From Pomphorhynchus laevis (lineage: Eukaryota > Acanthocephala > Palaeacanthocephala > Echinorhynchida > Pomphorhynchidae), in the NCBI GenBank assembly GCA_012934845.2, contig WNNJ02001456.1, positions 1-64,000 of the forward strand: 64,000 bases of DNA, in the 5' to 3' direction. The position numbers and the translations under genes are program-made. The notes beneath the pieces were generated by a model. It was not told where the DNA came from, ran no database searches, and saw only the letters and a list, made by a program, of their open reading frames with translations. Shown here one piece after another: positions 21,129-33,200 of the stretch; positions within the stretch are counted from its first letter, which is position 1, and the number at the start of each line of letters is the position of its first letter.

Positions 21129-21550
21129 GTAAGACGAGAGTATGCTCTGCTTTTTTAAATTCAACAAATGGATTTGGTGATAAAAAAAGGTTCGTCAAAT
21201 GCGAGGATGTTACGTAATATGTCAATGTCATATCTAATATGCCAATATTAGACAAACGGATGTATACTAATATTAAATGAAAAAGAGATTTGGCTATTGT
21301 AGCCAAGGTCAAATATAAACATTCAAACAAACATTTGTTTACAAATGTAATAATATAATAAAATAAATAATATAATATGTATTATAACAATGAATATGTA
21401 ATATACAATATTATGCATATTATTATAATATAATGCACATAATATGTTGCTTTTAAACAACACATTTAATCAGAATGGAATTTTTTAAATAAAGTTGCTA
21501 TTTTTAATTAAAATCATAAATAATATCTTTTTATTGTAAATATTACGCAG

Positions 21551-21769
21551 AAAAACCCCAAAATTTGTCAGATAGCAATAGAAACAAAAATACGAAGTGT
21601 CGGTAACGGGATCTACATACGATTGCCACCGTACTTCCGTCATTTATCTTCTTGGTCGACGCTTAACGTCTGTCGCAATTGTAAGGACATCGATACTGAT
21701 TTAGCTATCAATATCGAGATATTTACCCTTAAAGAGAGCGATTGCGTTATACATAGTCATAATCCTTAG
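21551..21769 (+). CDS. candidate terminal exon of unknown gene
   Basis: A 72-codon open frame without ATG begins right after a TTACGCAG acceptor-like site and ends in TAG. It is noticeably GC-richer than the flanks and encodes a protein-like sequence with ICQIAIETKIRSVGNGIYIR, LPPYFRHLSSW and NVCRNCKDIDTD (C..C pair). Its phase (0) does not match the ankyrin exon end (phase 1), so it cannot be the next exon of that transcript in this frame. I do not recognise the protein. It might be an exon of another gene, an alternative exon, or an old insertion. Confidence 0.35.
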   Translation, partial: KNPKICQIAIETKIRSVGNGIYIRLPPYFRHLSSWSTLNVCRNCKDIDTDLAINIEIFTLKESDCVIHSHNP

Positions 21770-22138
21770 AATCTCATAAAGTCATTTTATTGTATCATCA
21801 TTTTTAACTTCATTAAATATATATTATTAATAAATATAATATATACATTATTATATATGTATAACATATAATATATATTTAATACATATTAAAGTACAAA
21901 TTACCTTATAAGGTATTTTTAAATTATCTTTTACAAGAATAAAAGTAAAAAATATTCATATTATTGATTATTATTGAAATTTTTAAATTTCAAAAATTTT
22001 CTTGAACTGTTTATCTTTCGAGAAAGGTAACAAAAACGGTTGTGAATACTTTTGAGTATTAATTAGTTTTAATTTTATAATTTAGAGATTGCATTCTGAT
22101 ATTAGAATGTGATATTTTCAGTGCCATTTTCTTAAATA
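21770..22138. other. AT-rich intron DNA
   Basis: Part of the ankyrin intron, with TATA-rich simple sequence (21820-21890). No element recognised until the 3' tail of LINE-J at 22139. Confidence 0.4.
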
Positions 22139-22788
22139 AATAAATAAATAAAGACTTTATTAAATACACCAAAATATAGCATGCAAGAATATAAAAGGTA
22201 GGTCATAACCAACTCAGAAAAAATGACAGAATTTTCCTTCGTTTTTTCATCTTCCCTTTCTCTTTCATGGCCTCAGGTCCAGTGGGATCTGAGTCCCCCC
22301 CCAACCGATCCAACACGCCGCCTTCCGACTGAACCACCCGGGATCTTTCACCCCCGAAGAATCCAATCGGCGCGGACTATGCTTGGTAAACGAGAGACGA
22401 TGAGCTTAAGAAACCTTAGCCTTTGCTCTGGGGATCGTCCTATTGAGAAGAAGACTAGTCCTGAGATAGCCCAGGTACCCCAAAGGCGCACCTGGGTTTT
22501 CCCTTTCAATGACAGATGCTGGGCCCGTTGCAGGGCCCACCTAGCTTTCTTCAGGATACGTTTAAGTCTATCCAGGTCAGCTTTGGCCGACCAGTTCACC
22601 GTAACGGTGAACCCCAGGTATTTTACTCGACTTGAGAAGGTGGGAAGTGGTTCAGAGGCAAATATGGAGAAGAGTGCAGAGAGTGCTAATCTCTTAAGTT
22701 TTTTCTTTGTTGCAGTGGTGCCATGAAAGACAACCGCCTGCGATTTGGCAGAGTTTAAAATAAGATTGGATACGGGTAACTGGTCTTT

Positions 22789-23469
22789 TTATCTTAAAAA
22801 GAAGCGGCTGATGTCAGAAACTACGTCTTTGCACCTGTGTCCAGTGAAAAGGGCTGTGGTGTCATCAGCATACACCACAAGACGTTGTTCGCGTTTAAAT
22901 ATTTTGAATAGATTAATGGAGGCAGCAAGATATAAGATAGGAGAAAGAGGTGAACCTTGAGGCACACCCGTAATAGGGTAGAACTGACGCGCATCAGAGT
23001 CGCCTTCATAATAAAACCGCTTGGTGTACAGCAGGATCTCCACGCTGTTCACAATTATCGCAGGCAACCCGAGAGACCTGAGAGAAGAGATCACAAAAGG
23101 AATAGAGATGCGGTCAAATGCAGCAGAAAAGTCAAGGAAAAAAGCCACAACTAGGCGATGGCTATTCTCCCGACAAAACTGCTCCACCTCACCTACTGCT
23201 GAATGGACCGAGCGACCTTTGACGAACCCATGAAAACCTGGAGGGATCAAATTACGCCTACTCAGATGGTCGCGGATTTTACGCGCAAGCGCTTTTTCGT
23301 AAATTGACACGAGGGAATTTTGAATAGAAATGGGTTGCAGATCTTTAGGACATGAGCAGGATTTTTTCTTAGGGATAAAAACACGCTTACTAATATTGAT
23401 GCCTGCTACATCGGATGGGGAGGCTAAAAGCATTGTTACGGCCACCTCTCTTCTCTGATCAGCTGTCAA
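22789..23469 (-). CDS. LINE-J ORF2 reverse transcriptase domain
   Basis: A continuous 226-codon segment of the LINE reverse transcriptase. It runs from RRVFIPKKK-type finger residues and DLQPISIQNSLVSIYEKALA through FVKGRSVHSAVGEVEQF, VVAFFLDFSAAFDRISI (motif A, F.DFSAAFD), ITGVPQGSPLSPILYL (motif B) and RLVVYADDTTALF (motif C, YADD). All three catalytic aspartates are present. The frame ends at a stop shortly after YADD, where the other copies continue, so the polymerase is truncated or frameshifted. Confidence 0.85.
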   Translation of the reverse strand: MTADQRREVAVTMLLASPSDVAGINISKRVFIPKKKSCSCPKDLQPISIQNSLVSIYEKALARKIRDHLSRRNLIPPGFHGFVKGRSVHSAVGEVEQFCRENSHRLVVAFFLDFSAAFDRISIPFVISSLRSLGLPAIIVNSVEILLYTKRFYYEGDSDARQFYPITGVPQGSPLSPILYLAASINLFKIFKREQRLVVYADDTTALFTGHRCKDVVSDISRFFLR

Positions 23470-24865
23470 AAGCTGACAGACCCGAGAAGAAAGTGGAACG
23501 ACGGATTTGGAGGTGCCCGGGAGTAAACCCCAGGAGTTAAGAATATCCGTAACAGATAGATCCCTACTCCTGAAGTTACACCAAGGCGGGATTGGTTGAG
23601 GTGATTGAGTGGCTCCATAGTTGTGTAGGGCTAGTGACTCCCCAAAACTTTTTCAAGGCTTACATTCCCTATCCAACTCAATGCTCTATCCTAACAGCAA
23701 ACAAACTTCTCCTTCTTGAAAATCTTCCAAAAGGAAGACTGAGAAGGATTAAGGCGAGCGATACTCGTCCTATCCTTACTCAGCTGGAACCTGTATCTAG
23801 TGCTCCAGTATTCATTCGAGAGGGCTTGTTTGGCGGAAGCAGAGAGATTAGGGAGGTTCAATAATTTTGCTAGGACCTTGAGTTTCGTCGGAGTGGGATT
23901 GTATATACGACCTTTATAGGTAGTCGATAGAATCGCGGAAGCTTGCGAAAAGAGGTAGGTATTAAATTCGGTCAGACTCACATTTCCTATTCGGGGAAAG
24001 AGTTGGATAGCCGCCTGAAAGAAGGCCACTCTGATAGGATCAAAGTGAAACCTTCTGCGAAGCAACATATCTTCCTCAATTCTCCAAAGAATTAGGTCAT
24101 GTGAGGTGGACAATTGCTGGCGCGACTGCTCCGTGCAGAGGGGTTTTAACAGCCACCTCTAGTGAAGCAGTAAAATGTCGAGGATAGAATTTGTTGATGT
24201 GCAATGAAAGGTAGGGGACGGGGGTTTGTGAATAAGATAACCGTTCCTAGCTCTGCGAAGCGCTGCATTGATCCAACGACCAGTTCTGTCGTTGAAATCC
24301 CCAAGTATCATGTCATAACCGCTGTCAATAATACTATCCAGGAGGTCACGGTTCTTGTGAATTTCCCCTATACGGATGTAGACATTGGCTAGACTGAGGC
24401 GTTTACCGTTCTTACTGAGTGAAACTACTAAACAATACATGGCTGGACATGAGTAGTTTAATAGGAGGGAGGACCTTAAGGATCACTTAATTAAGGTCAA
24501 GAGTCCTTGAGATGAAGAGGAGTGAGGTGGGGTTATGTACGGAGTATAGTGGGAACATATATGTTTTGGGATAAATCGAGTAATGTCCTGGGGAAGACGG
24601 ATAGACCGCGTCTCCTGAAGGACTATAACATCTGCATCTCTACCAGATAAAAGTCTAAGGGCAGAAGCACCTCCCGAATTCCACTAAAGGACATTCAGTG
24701 AAAAAGGCTCACGAGTACTCTGCATTGTGATGGATTAGTTGGATGGGGGATTGCCTACCTAGACAGAGCTAAGTGCAGGAAGGTTACCCTTCCTGCCACT
24801 AGCCCCACCCGGGTTCGGTACTTGCCCCTGGGCAGCGTCTTCATTTCCCTTATGCTGTTTGCCAC

Positions 24866-25745
24866 TCAGCATTTTACCGATCTTGAGCGGGGGAACAGTA
24901 TGGGCCGAAGCCCCCTCTTCTTCAATTCCGGAAGAACTGTCAAAACAGGTAGCGTAGGATGAGTGTTCACTACACCCAAAGCCATGAGAATTAGGTTTTC
25001 AAGTTTGCGATGGGAAACTTCTAATTTAACATCCATCGTACGTAATATCTCAGAGTCATCCATTCGCGGGGCGGCCACTTGCGAATAAGTAGAAGGTTTG
25101 ACCGGTTTGATGAACATACTTCTATATTCTTTGAACATACTGCATCTCCTACCCCAGGCAGGATGACTCCCCCCACAGTTCGAGCAGGATGGGGGTGCCA
25201 CACAACGGTCGTTCGATAGTAGAGTCTGACAGGAAGTTGAACTGCAAACCCCGCATGTTGGGGTCCCACTGCAGCTGGAGGCCCAGTGCCCCCATTTGTG
25301 ACACCTGCTGCAGTGGGGTAAGTAAGCTCATCTTTTTCTGTAATGAAAAAAAGGATATTAAAACCCATGAAGGGGTTCGATGAAGATTTAGCCAAGGCTT
25401 CTGCAGTATCTACCGGAGCTGAGCAAAAGCCAACCGGGATAAGGTTGCCATCCCTATCCTGGATTGACCTAAAATTAGTAATTTTGAATGTAGACATTAA
25501 TGATTTTATATCTTCCTCATCCATACTACAAGGAAGATTCGTCACCTTTAGCGAGGCAAAAATGGGCCTAAAGGTGAGTTCACCATAAACTGTTAGGTTG
25601 GAGGAAAAGTATTCAGAGTAATTTTTAGCCAGGTCTGCTGTGACGAACGAAACTTTCACCTCTGAAGGGTGAAGTTTCACCGTGTTGAACAAAATTCTGT
25701 TTTTATACTGCTGGGAGAGGACACATATGGGAGATGGAGCGTCAT
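24866..25745 (-). CDS. LINE-J ORF1 (gag-like zinc-knuckle protein), broken
   Basis: Frame one (25770-25021) contains VKVSFVTADLAKNYSEYFSS, ASLKVTNLPCSMDEEDIKS, IPVGFCSAPVDTAEALA and NPFMGFNILFFI, then shifts; frame two (25201-24866) has CSNCGGSHPAWGRRCSMFKE. The C..C....H....C knuckles are typical of Jockey/I-group ORF1 RNA-binding proteins. The first residues of the long frame (upstream of about 25745) belong to the adjacent LINE-L2 fragment. At least two frameshifts are needed to read it, so it is non-functional. Confidence 0.7.
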
Positions 25746-26530
25746 TGAATTTTGGAGCGAGTGTGAACAACTTGAAAATTTCCGTCTGTTTCGGATGGAG
25801 AAGGATGTTTTGCCGTTTTCCTAGCGATGACGTTTTTTGATGCGGGCGGAAGAGAGTTAAGCGATTTCGGAAGGGGTGCGATCTGGTAAAATGCGAGTAT
25901 TTGAAGAGGACATGAGTTTAAATCGTTGGGAGAGGACAAAGGACGCATGAGAGCGATTCTTAAAAACAAATTTCAGGAGAGGGGCTAAGAAGGATTAGAT
26001 TATGAAGATTTGTTTAGGCAGATGAATGCGAAAGGATATATGTCGTCGAAAAAGGATGTTTATCCGCAGGAACAAGATACGAGATGATGGATCTGAAGGC
26101 GGAAACATCGTGGTCGACACGTGCTTGTGAAGATAAGACATGGAAGGAGTTATATTAGTGACGATGACGTAACGATCGCGAGAAGGAAAGTGTTTCCGTA
26201 ATGGAGGACTAGTGGTTGAGTGGGTGAGATCACGATAGGAGAGCTTTAGTTGAAGATTTGGAGGGAGTTGGTTTGACAGCGGGATACATGCATGATAAAG
26301 ATAATATAGATGGTGGCACGCGATGTGCGTAAAGGTTATGAATGGAAAGATCGTGAAGGTTGGTGAAGCTTATTTTGATTGATGGATGTAGGTTATTGAG
26401 AAACGAGACAGGAGGGACGGGACGGGGGGTGTCGGGGAGTGAAAATGGCATGGGATGACATTGATGACAGGATCAGTGGGTGGAGAAATGACATTAAAAA
26501 CGATGGGGGTAGTTTGAGTTAACTAGGTTT
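25745..26530 (-). mobile_element. LINE-L2 5' (ORF1) fragment
   Basis: Minus strand sequence parallels the + strand LINE-L2 at 53400-53980 almost block by block: LPDTPRPVPPVSFLNNLHPS against the ACCCCCGTATG...TTTCTCAATA region at 53460, and GNFQVVHTRSKIQ against NFQVVHTRTKIRW at 53935. The ORF1 end is FQVVHTR-. RT and endonuclease are absent, as the fragment stops where LINE-J begins. A short match to LINE-J (CGAGCGTCTTGAAAACC, 26520-26545 and 31118) lies at its other border. Confidence 0.65.
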
Positions 26531-26550
26531 TCAAGACGCTCGATGGATTC

Positions 26551-26974
26551 GTGTTATCTCGCATCCATGAACTTCGTTATGTCAGCAACAGGAATACTTG
26601 GAAAGCATTCCTGTTGGTTCTCTCTCTTGGTTCTCTCATAGACACTCTCTTGGTTCTCTATTGTTGGCAATCTGCTGGCACTTTCTCTCTGTTGGCACTC
26701 TCTTGGTTCTCTCATAGAAAAGTAATTGGTATTATCGACATAGACGTGTTATCAATAAAAAAAGTGCTTCCTGGAGTCCAACAAATACCAAATTTATCTT
26801 TTGTGATAGATGTTTAGTCACGATATCGTTATCATATGTTTTAACGACTAATAATAATAAGTTTCTTAAATAATACATACAACTACTAAAAAAACTTAAT
26901 AATAAGACATGGGAGAAAAGAAAACAAGTGAATATTGTAAAATTCAGTCTAACAAATTTGTCTTCTTTATAACT
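26551..26974. other. intron DNA with imperfect TTGGTTCTCT/CTCTTGGTTCTC repeats
   Basis: Positions 26610-26720 contain about five imperfect repeats of a CTCTCTTGGTTCTCTCATAG-like unit. An 88-codon ORF across it has no recognised domain and is regarded as chance. Positions 26820-26974 are plain AT-rich DNA. Confidence 0.5.
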
Positions 26975-29900
26975 ACGACCTCAGTACCATAGAGATCTGA
27001 GCCCTCTAGCCGATCCAATACGCCGCCTTCCGACTGAACCCCCGGAGTCTTTCACCCCTCTCCAAGAATCCAATCAAGGCGGATTATACTCGGTAATCGC
27101 GAAATGAGGAGCTTGAGAAACATTAGTCATTACTCTGGGGGACGTTCTCTGGAGAAGAAGACTAATCTCGAGATAGCCCAAGTACCCCAGATGCGCACTT
27201 GGGTTTTTCCATTCAATGACAGATGCTGAGCCCGTTTCAGGGCCCATCTAGCATTCTTGAGGATATGTTAGAATCTATCCAAGTCAGCTTTCGCTGACCA
27301 GTTCACCGTATTGTGAATCCCAGGTATCTTACTCGACTTGTGAAGGTAGGGAGTGGTTAATTAATCAAAATGGAAGATTGAGCTGAGAGTGATAATCTCT
27401 TTTATTTTTTCTTTGTGGCGAAGGCGCCATGAACAATGTCCACCTGCGATTTCGATAAGTACAAAATAAGATTAGACAAGATTAACTGATCCTTTAATCT
27501 TAAAAAGAAACGGCTGATGTCCAAGATTACATACATCTTTGCACCTGCGTCCAGAAAACAAGGCTGTGGTATAATCAGCGTATACCACTAGATGTTGATC
27601 GTATCTAAATTTTTTGTAGAGTTCAATAGAGGCAGCAAGATAAAAGATTGGAGAAAGTAGGGAGCCTTAAGGCACACCCGTAATAGGGGAGAACTGACTC
27701 GCGTCAGGGTTGTCTTCATAGAAGAGTCGCTTGGTGTACAATAATATCTTTACCTTGCTAACAATTCTCGCATGCAACTCAAGGGACCTGAGAGAGGAGA
27801 TAACGAAGGGAATGGAGATACGGTCAAATGTAGCAGAAAAGTCAAAGAAAACAGTTACAGCAAGTTAATGGCTATGATCCGGACAAAACTGATGCACTTC
27901 ACCTATTGCTGAATGGACAAGCGATCTTTTACATACCCATGAAAATCTTGTGGGATTAAATTTCGCCTAATTAGATGGATGCGGGTTTTACGCGCAAGGG
28001 TTTTTTCGTAAATGGTGGTGAGGGAGTTTTGTATCGAAATGGGCCGCAGATATTTAGGAAATGTAATCGATTTCTTTTGTTGTAAAAATACGCGACGGCT
28101 GATATTTATACCGGCAATGTCGGACGGGGAGGCTAATAACATTGTGATTGAGACTTCTTTTCTCTGAATGTCTGTCAAAAGCTGACACACCCAAGTGGAG
28201 AGTGGCGCATGTGATTTGAGGTGCCCTGGAGTGGCTTCCCCTAATAGTTAAGGATATCTGTAACAGATAAGTCTCTACTTCTGAAATTCCATTAAGGCGG
28301 AATTGGTTGGGGTGATTGAGTGGCATAATTATGTAGTGATAGTGACTCCTCTAAAACTTTATCAGGGCCTATACTACCAATCCAGCCTAGTGCTTTATCC
28401 TTCCAAAAGACAAACTTCTCCTTGAATAACTTCCAAATGGAAGACTGAGAAGGGTTAAGATGAGCAATACTCCCCCTATCCTTCTCCAGCTGGAAACTAT
28501 ATCTAATGATCCAGTATTTATTCGAGAGGGCCTGTCTGGCAAAAACGGAGAGATTAGGAAGGTGTAGCATATTAGCTAGAACCTTGAGTTTGGTTGGAGT
28601 GGGGTTGTAATACGACCTTTATAGGTAGTCGAAAGTAACGCGATAGCTTGGGAAGAGAGGTAGGAATTATTCGGTCAGACTGTCATTCCCAATTTTGGGG
28701 AAGAGTGGGATAGATTCCTTGAAGAACGCTACTCTGATAGGATCAAATTGAAACCTCCTTCGAAGCAACGTATCTTCTTCTATCCGCGGCGAATTAGGTC
28801 ATGAGAGGTTGTCAGTTGTTGCGTGACTGCTCCGTGCAGATGGGTTTCAACAACCACATCTTATGAAGCAGTATAAAAGGTATAGGACGATTGTTTGTGA
28901 ATGAGATAGTTGTTCCTGGCTCTGCGGAGCGCTGCATTAATCCAACTATAAGTTCTGTCGTTGAAATCACCAAGTAACATGTCATAGCCACTACCTAAAA
29001 TACGATCCAGGAGGTCACGATTCTTGTGAATCTCCCCTGGATGGATGTAGATATTGGCTATACCGATGCGTTTACCGTTCTTACAGAGTGTTATACCTAA
29101 ACAAGACAGGGCTGGACAATAGTAGTTTAATAGGAGGAAGATTTTAAAGAGCATTTAACTAGGGTTAAAAGACTTTAAGATGAAGACGAGTGAGGTGTGG
29201 TTATGTATGGAGTATAGTGGGTGTAGATGTGCTTTGGTATAAATCGAGTAATGTGTATGTTCTTATATTCATTAAAAGTTTGCATTTTCTTGACCACGCG
29301 GGGTGTGACCCTCCGCAATTGATACAGACAGTTGTATTATTACAATTGTTCAAAGAAAGGCAGCCATTTTTTGCATAATCCGCAACAGAGGAAGTTAATA
29401 CATTTAGAGCATCAATGCCCCCATTTATGGCATTTTGCGCAATGTGGGAACGTGTATTCGTCAGTTCCAATGTGTGTATATTTAATGTTGCAACCCATAA
29501 AAGGATTGCAACTTGATTTTGCTAGAAGCTCTGCATTGTCAACTGGTGTTGATGCAAACGCTATCGGCAGCTGTTTATAACTCTTCCCTTTTAAAAATCG
29601 TATATTGTTAAGATTAAAACTTTTTTCAACTCCTGTTCGTCAACTCCAATTTCTGGAGGAAGATTGGAGTTTTTAATTGATGTATTGATAGGCTTATATT
29701 GTATGTCACATAGTGAGCTAAAATGCTTATTGATAAATTTAGTAAATTGTTCTGTTAAATCTAAAGATAAGAACGATAGTCTCACTTCAGATTCATAATA
29801 TCTGATAGAGTTATATACGACACGGTTTTTATATAAATTCGTAAAATCCCTCAGGAAAATTGTATAAATTTTTGATCTTTTAATCGACATTTTTAACTTA

Positions 29901-30110
29901 ATATAGATCAGGTTGGCGAGCTTTCTCATAGGGGGAGTTTCCTCTGCAAGGAACAATCAAAAACATCACTAATCTTCTTTTCATTGGATTTGTTGTCATA
30001 CTTTACCTTTAATTCATCTTTTCCTGCTGGAATGTTGCTTGAATTTTCCATGATTTCGTTATTGTTTGATAGCTCCGACAGTAACATTTGCATGCTCGGT
30101 AACATTTCGT
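26975..30110 (-). mobile_element. LINE-J copy 2, decayed
   Basis: Parallels copy 1. The 3' UTR begins near 26975 (the GATCTGAGCCCTCTAGCCGATCC region matches 22280), RT residues are at 28190-27903 (ISRRVFLQQKKSITF, LRPISIQNSLTTIYEKTLAR), endonuclease at 29154-28861 (YDMLLGDFNDRTYSWINAAL), and ORF1 at 29956-29201, with zinc knuckles CINCGGSHPAWSRKC. The ORF1 start lies at about 30106 (MLPSMQMLLSELSNNNEIM). RT motif A/B are damaged and a part corresponding to YADD carries substitutions. It lies head to head with copy 3. Confidence 0.75.
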
Positions 30111-30289
30111 TTTAAGACTTGCGATTGCTTACTTTGCATCGACTGGTTAAAACAATTTTCTTGATAATATCAAATTACTTACAATTTTACGAAATGGTAA
30201 GTAACATGCTGTTGAAACTTTCAAGCTATTACAGAAAATCGTTTTTTCCAGCTAAACAAGTAAGTAAAGATTTGTCTATTTTGGGTAAT

Positions 30290-33200
30290 TCTCTCAATGG
30301 GGAACTCTTCCTGTGCCCAAGTTAGTGAATTTAATAGTAATCGATTTATTAAAGACTCAAGAGAGACAAAATCTATTTACCATTTTCTTAAGAGACTTCA
30401 CTGACCAATTTAAAAGGCGAATTATATTAAATACAAACAAATACTATAAAGACGAAGTTGAAATATCCTTCGCCTCCCCAGCTTGACCAGATCTTATACA
30501 AAACAAAATTCTTCAGCGGCACATTCTCGGATCTAGTCATCATCTTGTCAAAACCAATTATGTCTTCAGTTAAAATCAATAACATCCCTACATACCTAAC
30601 AAAGAAAGATGTAGCAGCTCTAAAGAAAGAATATAACATCTCCAGCATCCGCTTTAGCACTAGCAAGAGTGGTCTTCCAATACCGGTAACATTCTGCAGC
30701 GCACCGATGGATGTTGCTCAAATTTCAATAAAGACTCCATGTAACCCCTTTATAAGATACAATCTAAAATTTACTATATTGGATACAGATACAGTAACTT
30801 ACCCCCACTGTAATAACGGCTACCAGTGGGTGCACTGGTCATCAAGTTGCTCCCCGCCCCTGAAATGCGGGGTATGTGGATCAAGTACGATGCATCCATC
30901 CAAATGCGAGAGCAAACCGTGCTCATTGACTGCGGGGGGGGAGCACCCCGCATAGTCAAAAAATGTATCCACTTTAAAAACTACAGAAAGAGGCACAAGC
31001 AGGATATGCCCAAACACAATAGTTTTGCTGCAGCTGTCACATACGGAAATAAAGAAGAAAGTATTCCTGTTGCTGACATAATTTAGTTCATGGGTGCGAA
31101 ATATCAGTAATGTATCGAGCGTCTTGAAAACCTAGTTAAGTCTTTAGTTGGTCAACTTAAAAATTCTATTCAGACTCCCTAGTTGGGAGGGCAACGTCCA
31201 ACAAAAGAAATTCAACTAAATCCAACAAAAGAATGGTTCATCACAGTTAATACCACCAAAGAAGCTGGTTCGCACGAACACATTATGGGCAGTCCCAACC
31301 CAGGGAAATTAAGACATTAAAAAAAAGATTTATTTAACGTGGCAAATGCGTGCCAGCGCACGCTTACATGACCACAACAAAACAAAAATGTAAATCATGT
31401 GTCGAGAAGGTGTGAACGGAGGAGGTGTTTGAATATGATAAAGGAGGGAGCGCGGCGGACGTCGAGAGGGAGTTGATTCCAGGCGAGTGAGGCGGCGACG
31501 AGGAAGGATCGGAGACCGTAGTTGTTGGAGTAATTGGGAACGTGGAGTAAGAGGGTATGACGAAAACGCGGCGATAGCGAGATGGGGCGAGTATCGTCTA
31601 ATAAAGGAAGGTTGATGAACGATGGGGAGCCGACAGCGATGAGACGAAAAGTTACGATAAGAAGGCGGAGTTTGATGCGGATGTGGATGGTGGGCCAGGA
31701 GAGTTGGGCAAGATATGTGGATATATGGTCGAAGCGACGGAGACGAAAGAGCACTCGAATGGCGGAGTTGATTATGCGTTGTAGTGGTAGGATGATGGAT
31801 TTTGGAGAATTAACGAAAAGGCTAAGGCAGTAATCGATTTTAGGGAAAAGAAACGATGAAAGAAGAGACATACAAGAACGGAAGTCGATAAGAGGGCGGA
31901 TACGGCGGATGTCACGGAGAATTAAGTTAGACGAGCGGACCTTGTCCCCGACGAAGGGTTTAAGGGAAAGATGATCATCGAAATGGAAGCCTAATAAAGT
32001 GAGATTGTGGACTATGGGGATGATCGATAAGGCAAAAGATACAGTGGGCGGAGATATGTTTGGTTTACGGAAGAGGATCCGCATTATTTTAGACTTGTCG
32101 GGGTTTAGAACGAGATGGAGATTGAAGAGACGTTCGTAGATAGAAGAAAGACAGTCGGAGGCAGAATTGCCGATGTCGTGTATGCGATGTGCGGGTGCAT
32201 GAGCATAGATGAGAATGTCATCGGCGTATTGCATGACGTTAAAGGAAAAAGGTTTGATAAACGGAGAGAGATCGCCAAGCGGAAGAGAGAAAAGCAGGGG
32301 ACCTAGGATTATACCTTGTGGAACCCCGCAAAAGATAGGGATGGGAGAGGAGGATGACGAATTAGAACAGACGCGAAAAAAAAGACATTGCCCATGGGCA
32401 AATGTCTTTTCCTATTGGAACGGGAAGTGGAAAGGGCGATCTTTGTCGCCCTTAAGCACATCTACACACACTTTACTCCGTACATAACCTCTCACTCCTC
32501 TTCATCTCAAGGTCTTTTAACCATAGTGAAGAGCTCATTAACATCACCCCTCTTCTTAAACTACACTTGTCCAGCCCTATCTTGTTTAGTTATATCACTC
32601 TGTAAGAACGGTAAGCGTATTAGCATAGGCAATGTCTATATTCGGCCAGGAGAAATTCACAAAAACCGTGACCACCTGGATCGAAAATTGGGGAACGGTT
32701 ATGACATGTTACTTAGTGACTTCAACGACAGAACTTGTCGTTGGATTAATGGAGAACTCCGTAGAGCTAAGAACGAATATCGTTTTCATAAACCACCTTG
32801 CACCACCTTTCATGACCTTTCGCGACTGAGCTGTCGCGCCAACAACAGACCACCTTTCATGACCTAATTCGCTGGCGGCTAGAGGAAAAACGTTGCTTAC
32901 AAGGAGGTTTCATTTTGATCATATCAGAGTGGCTTTCTGTCAGACAGCTATCCAACTCTTCCACAGAATTGGAAATGAGCGTTTGACCGAATTTAATTCC
33001 TTCCTCTCATCGCAAGCTACCGCGATCATTTTAACTACCTATAAAGGTCGAATTTACAATTTCACGCAAACAAAACTCAAGGTCCTAGCTAAAATGTTCT
33101 ACCTTCCCAATCTCTCTGTTTCCGCCAGACAGATCATCTCGAATGAATACTTGATCTCTAGATATAGATTCCTGCTGAGTAGGGATAAGACGATCATTGC

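Larger units (their letters stand above)
22139..25745 (-). mobile_element. LINE-J copy 1 (Jockey-like), most complete
   Basis: A minus-strand non-LTR retrotransposon inside the ankyrin intron. The 3' end is a short TTTA/AAAT-type tail (AAATAAATAAATAAAG at 22136-22151). ORF1 lies at about 25745-24866, then the ORF2 endonuclease at 24440-24159 (SLSKNGKRLSLANVYIR; YDMILGDFNDRTGRWINAAL, with the GDFN box), RT at 23469-22789 and a basic C-terminus at 22599-22348. The joined element would be about 3.6 kb. Frames are interrupted between the endonuclease and RT and inside ORF1, so it is probably inactive. Its 5' end abuts a LINE-L2 5' fragment at about 25745. Confidence 0.8.

Noticed and set aside
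26551-26817. 88-codon + strand ORF as a membrane protein gene
   Set aside because: Its hydrophobic look comes from repeated CTCTTGGTTCTC units; no start context or homology is evident.
31582-32306. Plus-strand basic ORFs (R/M/K-rich) in the LINE-L2 region
   Set aside because: They are antisense to the LINE-L2 polymerase; the same pattern appears opposite the copies at 47.8, 57.0 and 63.4 kb.
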